Shown here piece by piece: positions 63,900-64,000 of a stretch of 64,000 nucleotides of DNA. Both the position numbers and the translations under genes were made by a program. Source of the DNA: Chryseolinea sp. H1M3-3 (GTDB lineage Bacteria > Bacteroidota > Bacteroidia > Cytophagales > Cyclobacteriaceae); NCBI RefSeq assembly GCF_029360725.1, contig NZ_JARKMY010000019.1:310001-374000 (forward strand). The letters run 5' to 3'. The notes below the pieces were generated by a model that made no database searches, had not been told where the DNA came from, and saw only the letters and a program-made list of their open reading frames with translations. Position 1 is the stretch's first letter; the number at the start of each line of letters is the position of its first letter.

Positions 63900-64000
63900 T
63901 TAGTTCACTATCGGACATAAATAGTTCAAATCGTACAATTCCAGTTGCATGTTTCTTTTGGCGGTATAGGTAAAACAGGTCTGGCCCCATATTCGTAGAG
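63900..64000 (-). CDS. 3' end of an unknown gene cut by the right edge
   Basis: Thirty-two codons are open on the minus strand from the window edge to a TAA at 63902-63900; the C-terminal residues read LELYDLNYLCPIVN. It would be convergent with the DinB gene, eight bases apart. The stretch is too short to assign a family, and it may be chance. Confidence 0.3.
   Translation of the reverse strand, partial: LRIWGQTCFTYTAKRNMQLELYDLNYLCPIVN

Overview
The window looks like chromosomal DNA of a free-living member of the Bacteroidota, most likely order Cytophagales (Chryseolinea/Ohtaekwangia-like). This placement is inferred from content, not from a marker gene. The signs are Bacteroidota-type promoters (TAnnTTTG at -7, sometimes with TTG about 18-23 bases upstream) with few Shine-Dalgarno sites. 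Typical families are also present: a PD40-OmpA protein, DUF2911, a large FtsX/MacB permease, 7TMR-DISM and TPR histidine kinases, a hybrid kinase fused to an AraC regulator, ThuA/PQQ-type dehydrogenase fusions and a sulfatase. No rRNA, tRNA, phage genes, transposase or CRISPR array was seen.

Layout. 1-5 kb: the 3' part of a GH65 disaccharide phosphorylase, a SnoaL-like protein, a class D beta-lactamase homologue and two secreted proteins of unknown function. 5-12 kb: SGNH esterase, MFS transporter, zinc metallopeptidase, a tiny Lys-rich protein, DUF2911, alkyladenine glycosylase, PD40-OmpA and a tiny membrane protein. 12-20.5 kb: GH5 glucanase, PHP metallohydrolase, Tat-exported DinB protein, a two-subunit molybdenum oxidoreductase (IorAB type) and an exported TIM-barrel isomerase. 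20.7-26.5 kb: PVC-type haem dehydrogenase, voltage-gated channel homologue, and a YceI/di-haem cytochrome pair. 26.7-33 kb: regulators (PAS-LuxR, AraC, TPR kinase, LysR) with VOC, GNAT and rhodanese proteins. 33-41 kb: a palindromic repeat cluster, TrmO, a Nudix-type regulator divergent from a carboxylesterase, a 1170-residue hybrid sensor and a lipoprotein. 41-47.3 kb: a MacAB-like efflux operon and a further FtsX permease. 47.4-55.5 kb: an exported RidA divergent from an exported D-amino-acid-oxidase-like protein, a 7TMR kinase, a sulfatase and a LytS/LytR pair. 55.7-64 kb: a ThuA-dehydrogenase-cytochrome fusion, PepSY protein, methyltransferase, GNAT, prenyltransferase-like protein, DinB protein and a cut-off gene at the right edge.

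A recurring theme is export of enzymes whose relatives usually act in the cytoplasm (RidA, VOC, TIM-barrel isomerase, DinB, amino-acid oxidase), together with several periplasmic oxidoreductases that carry or need c-type haem. The most unusual item is the oxidoreductase at 48130-49302. Its amino-acid-oxidase motifs occur in circularly permuted order, and it lies divergent to an exported RidA, the family that hydrolyses the imines such oxidases make.
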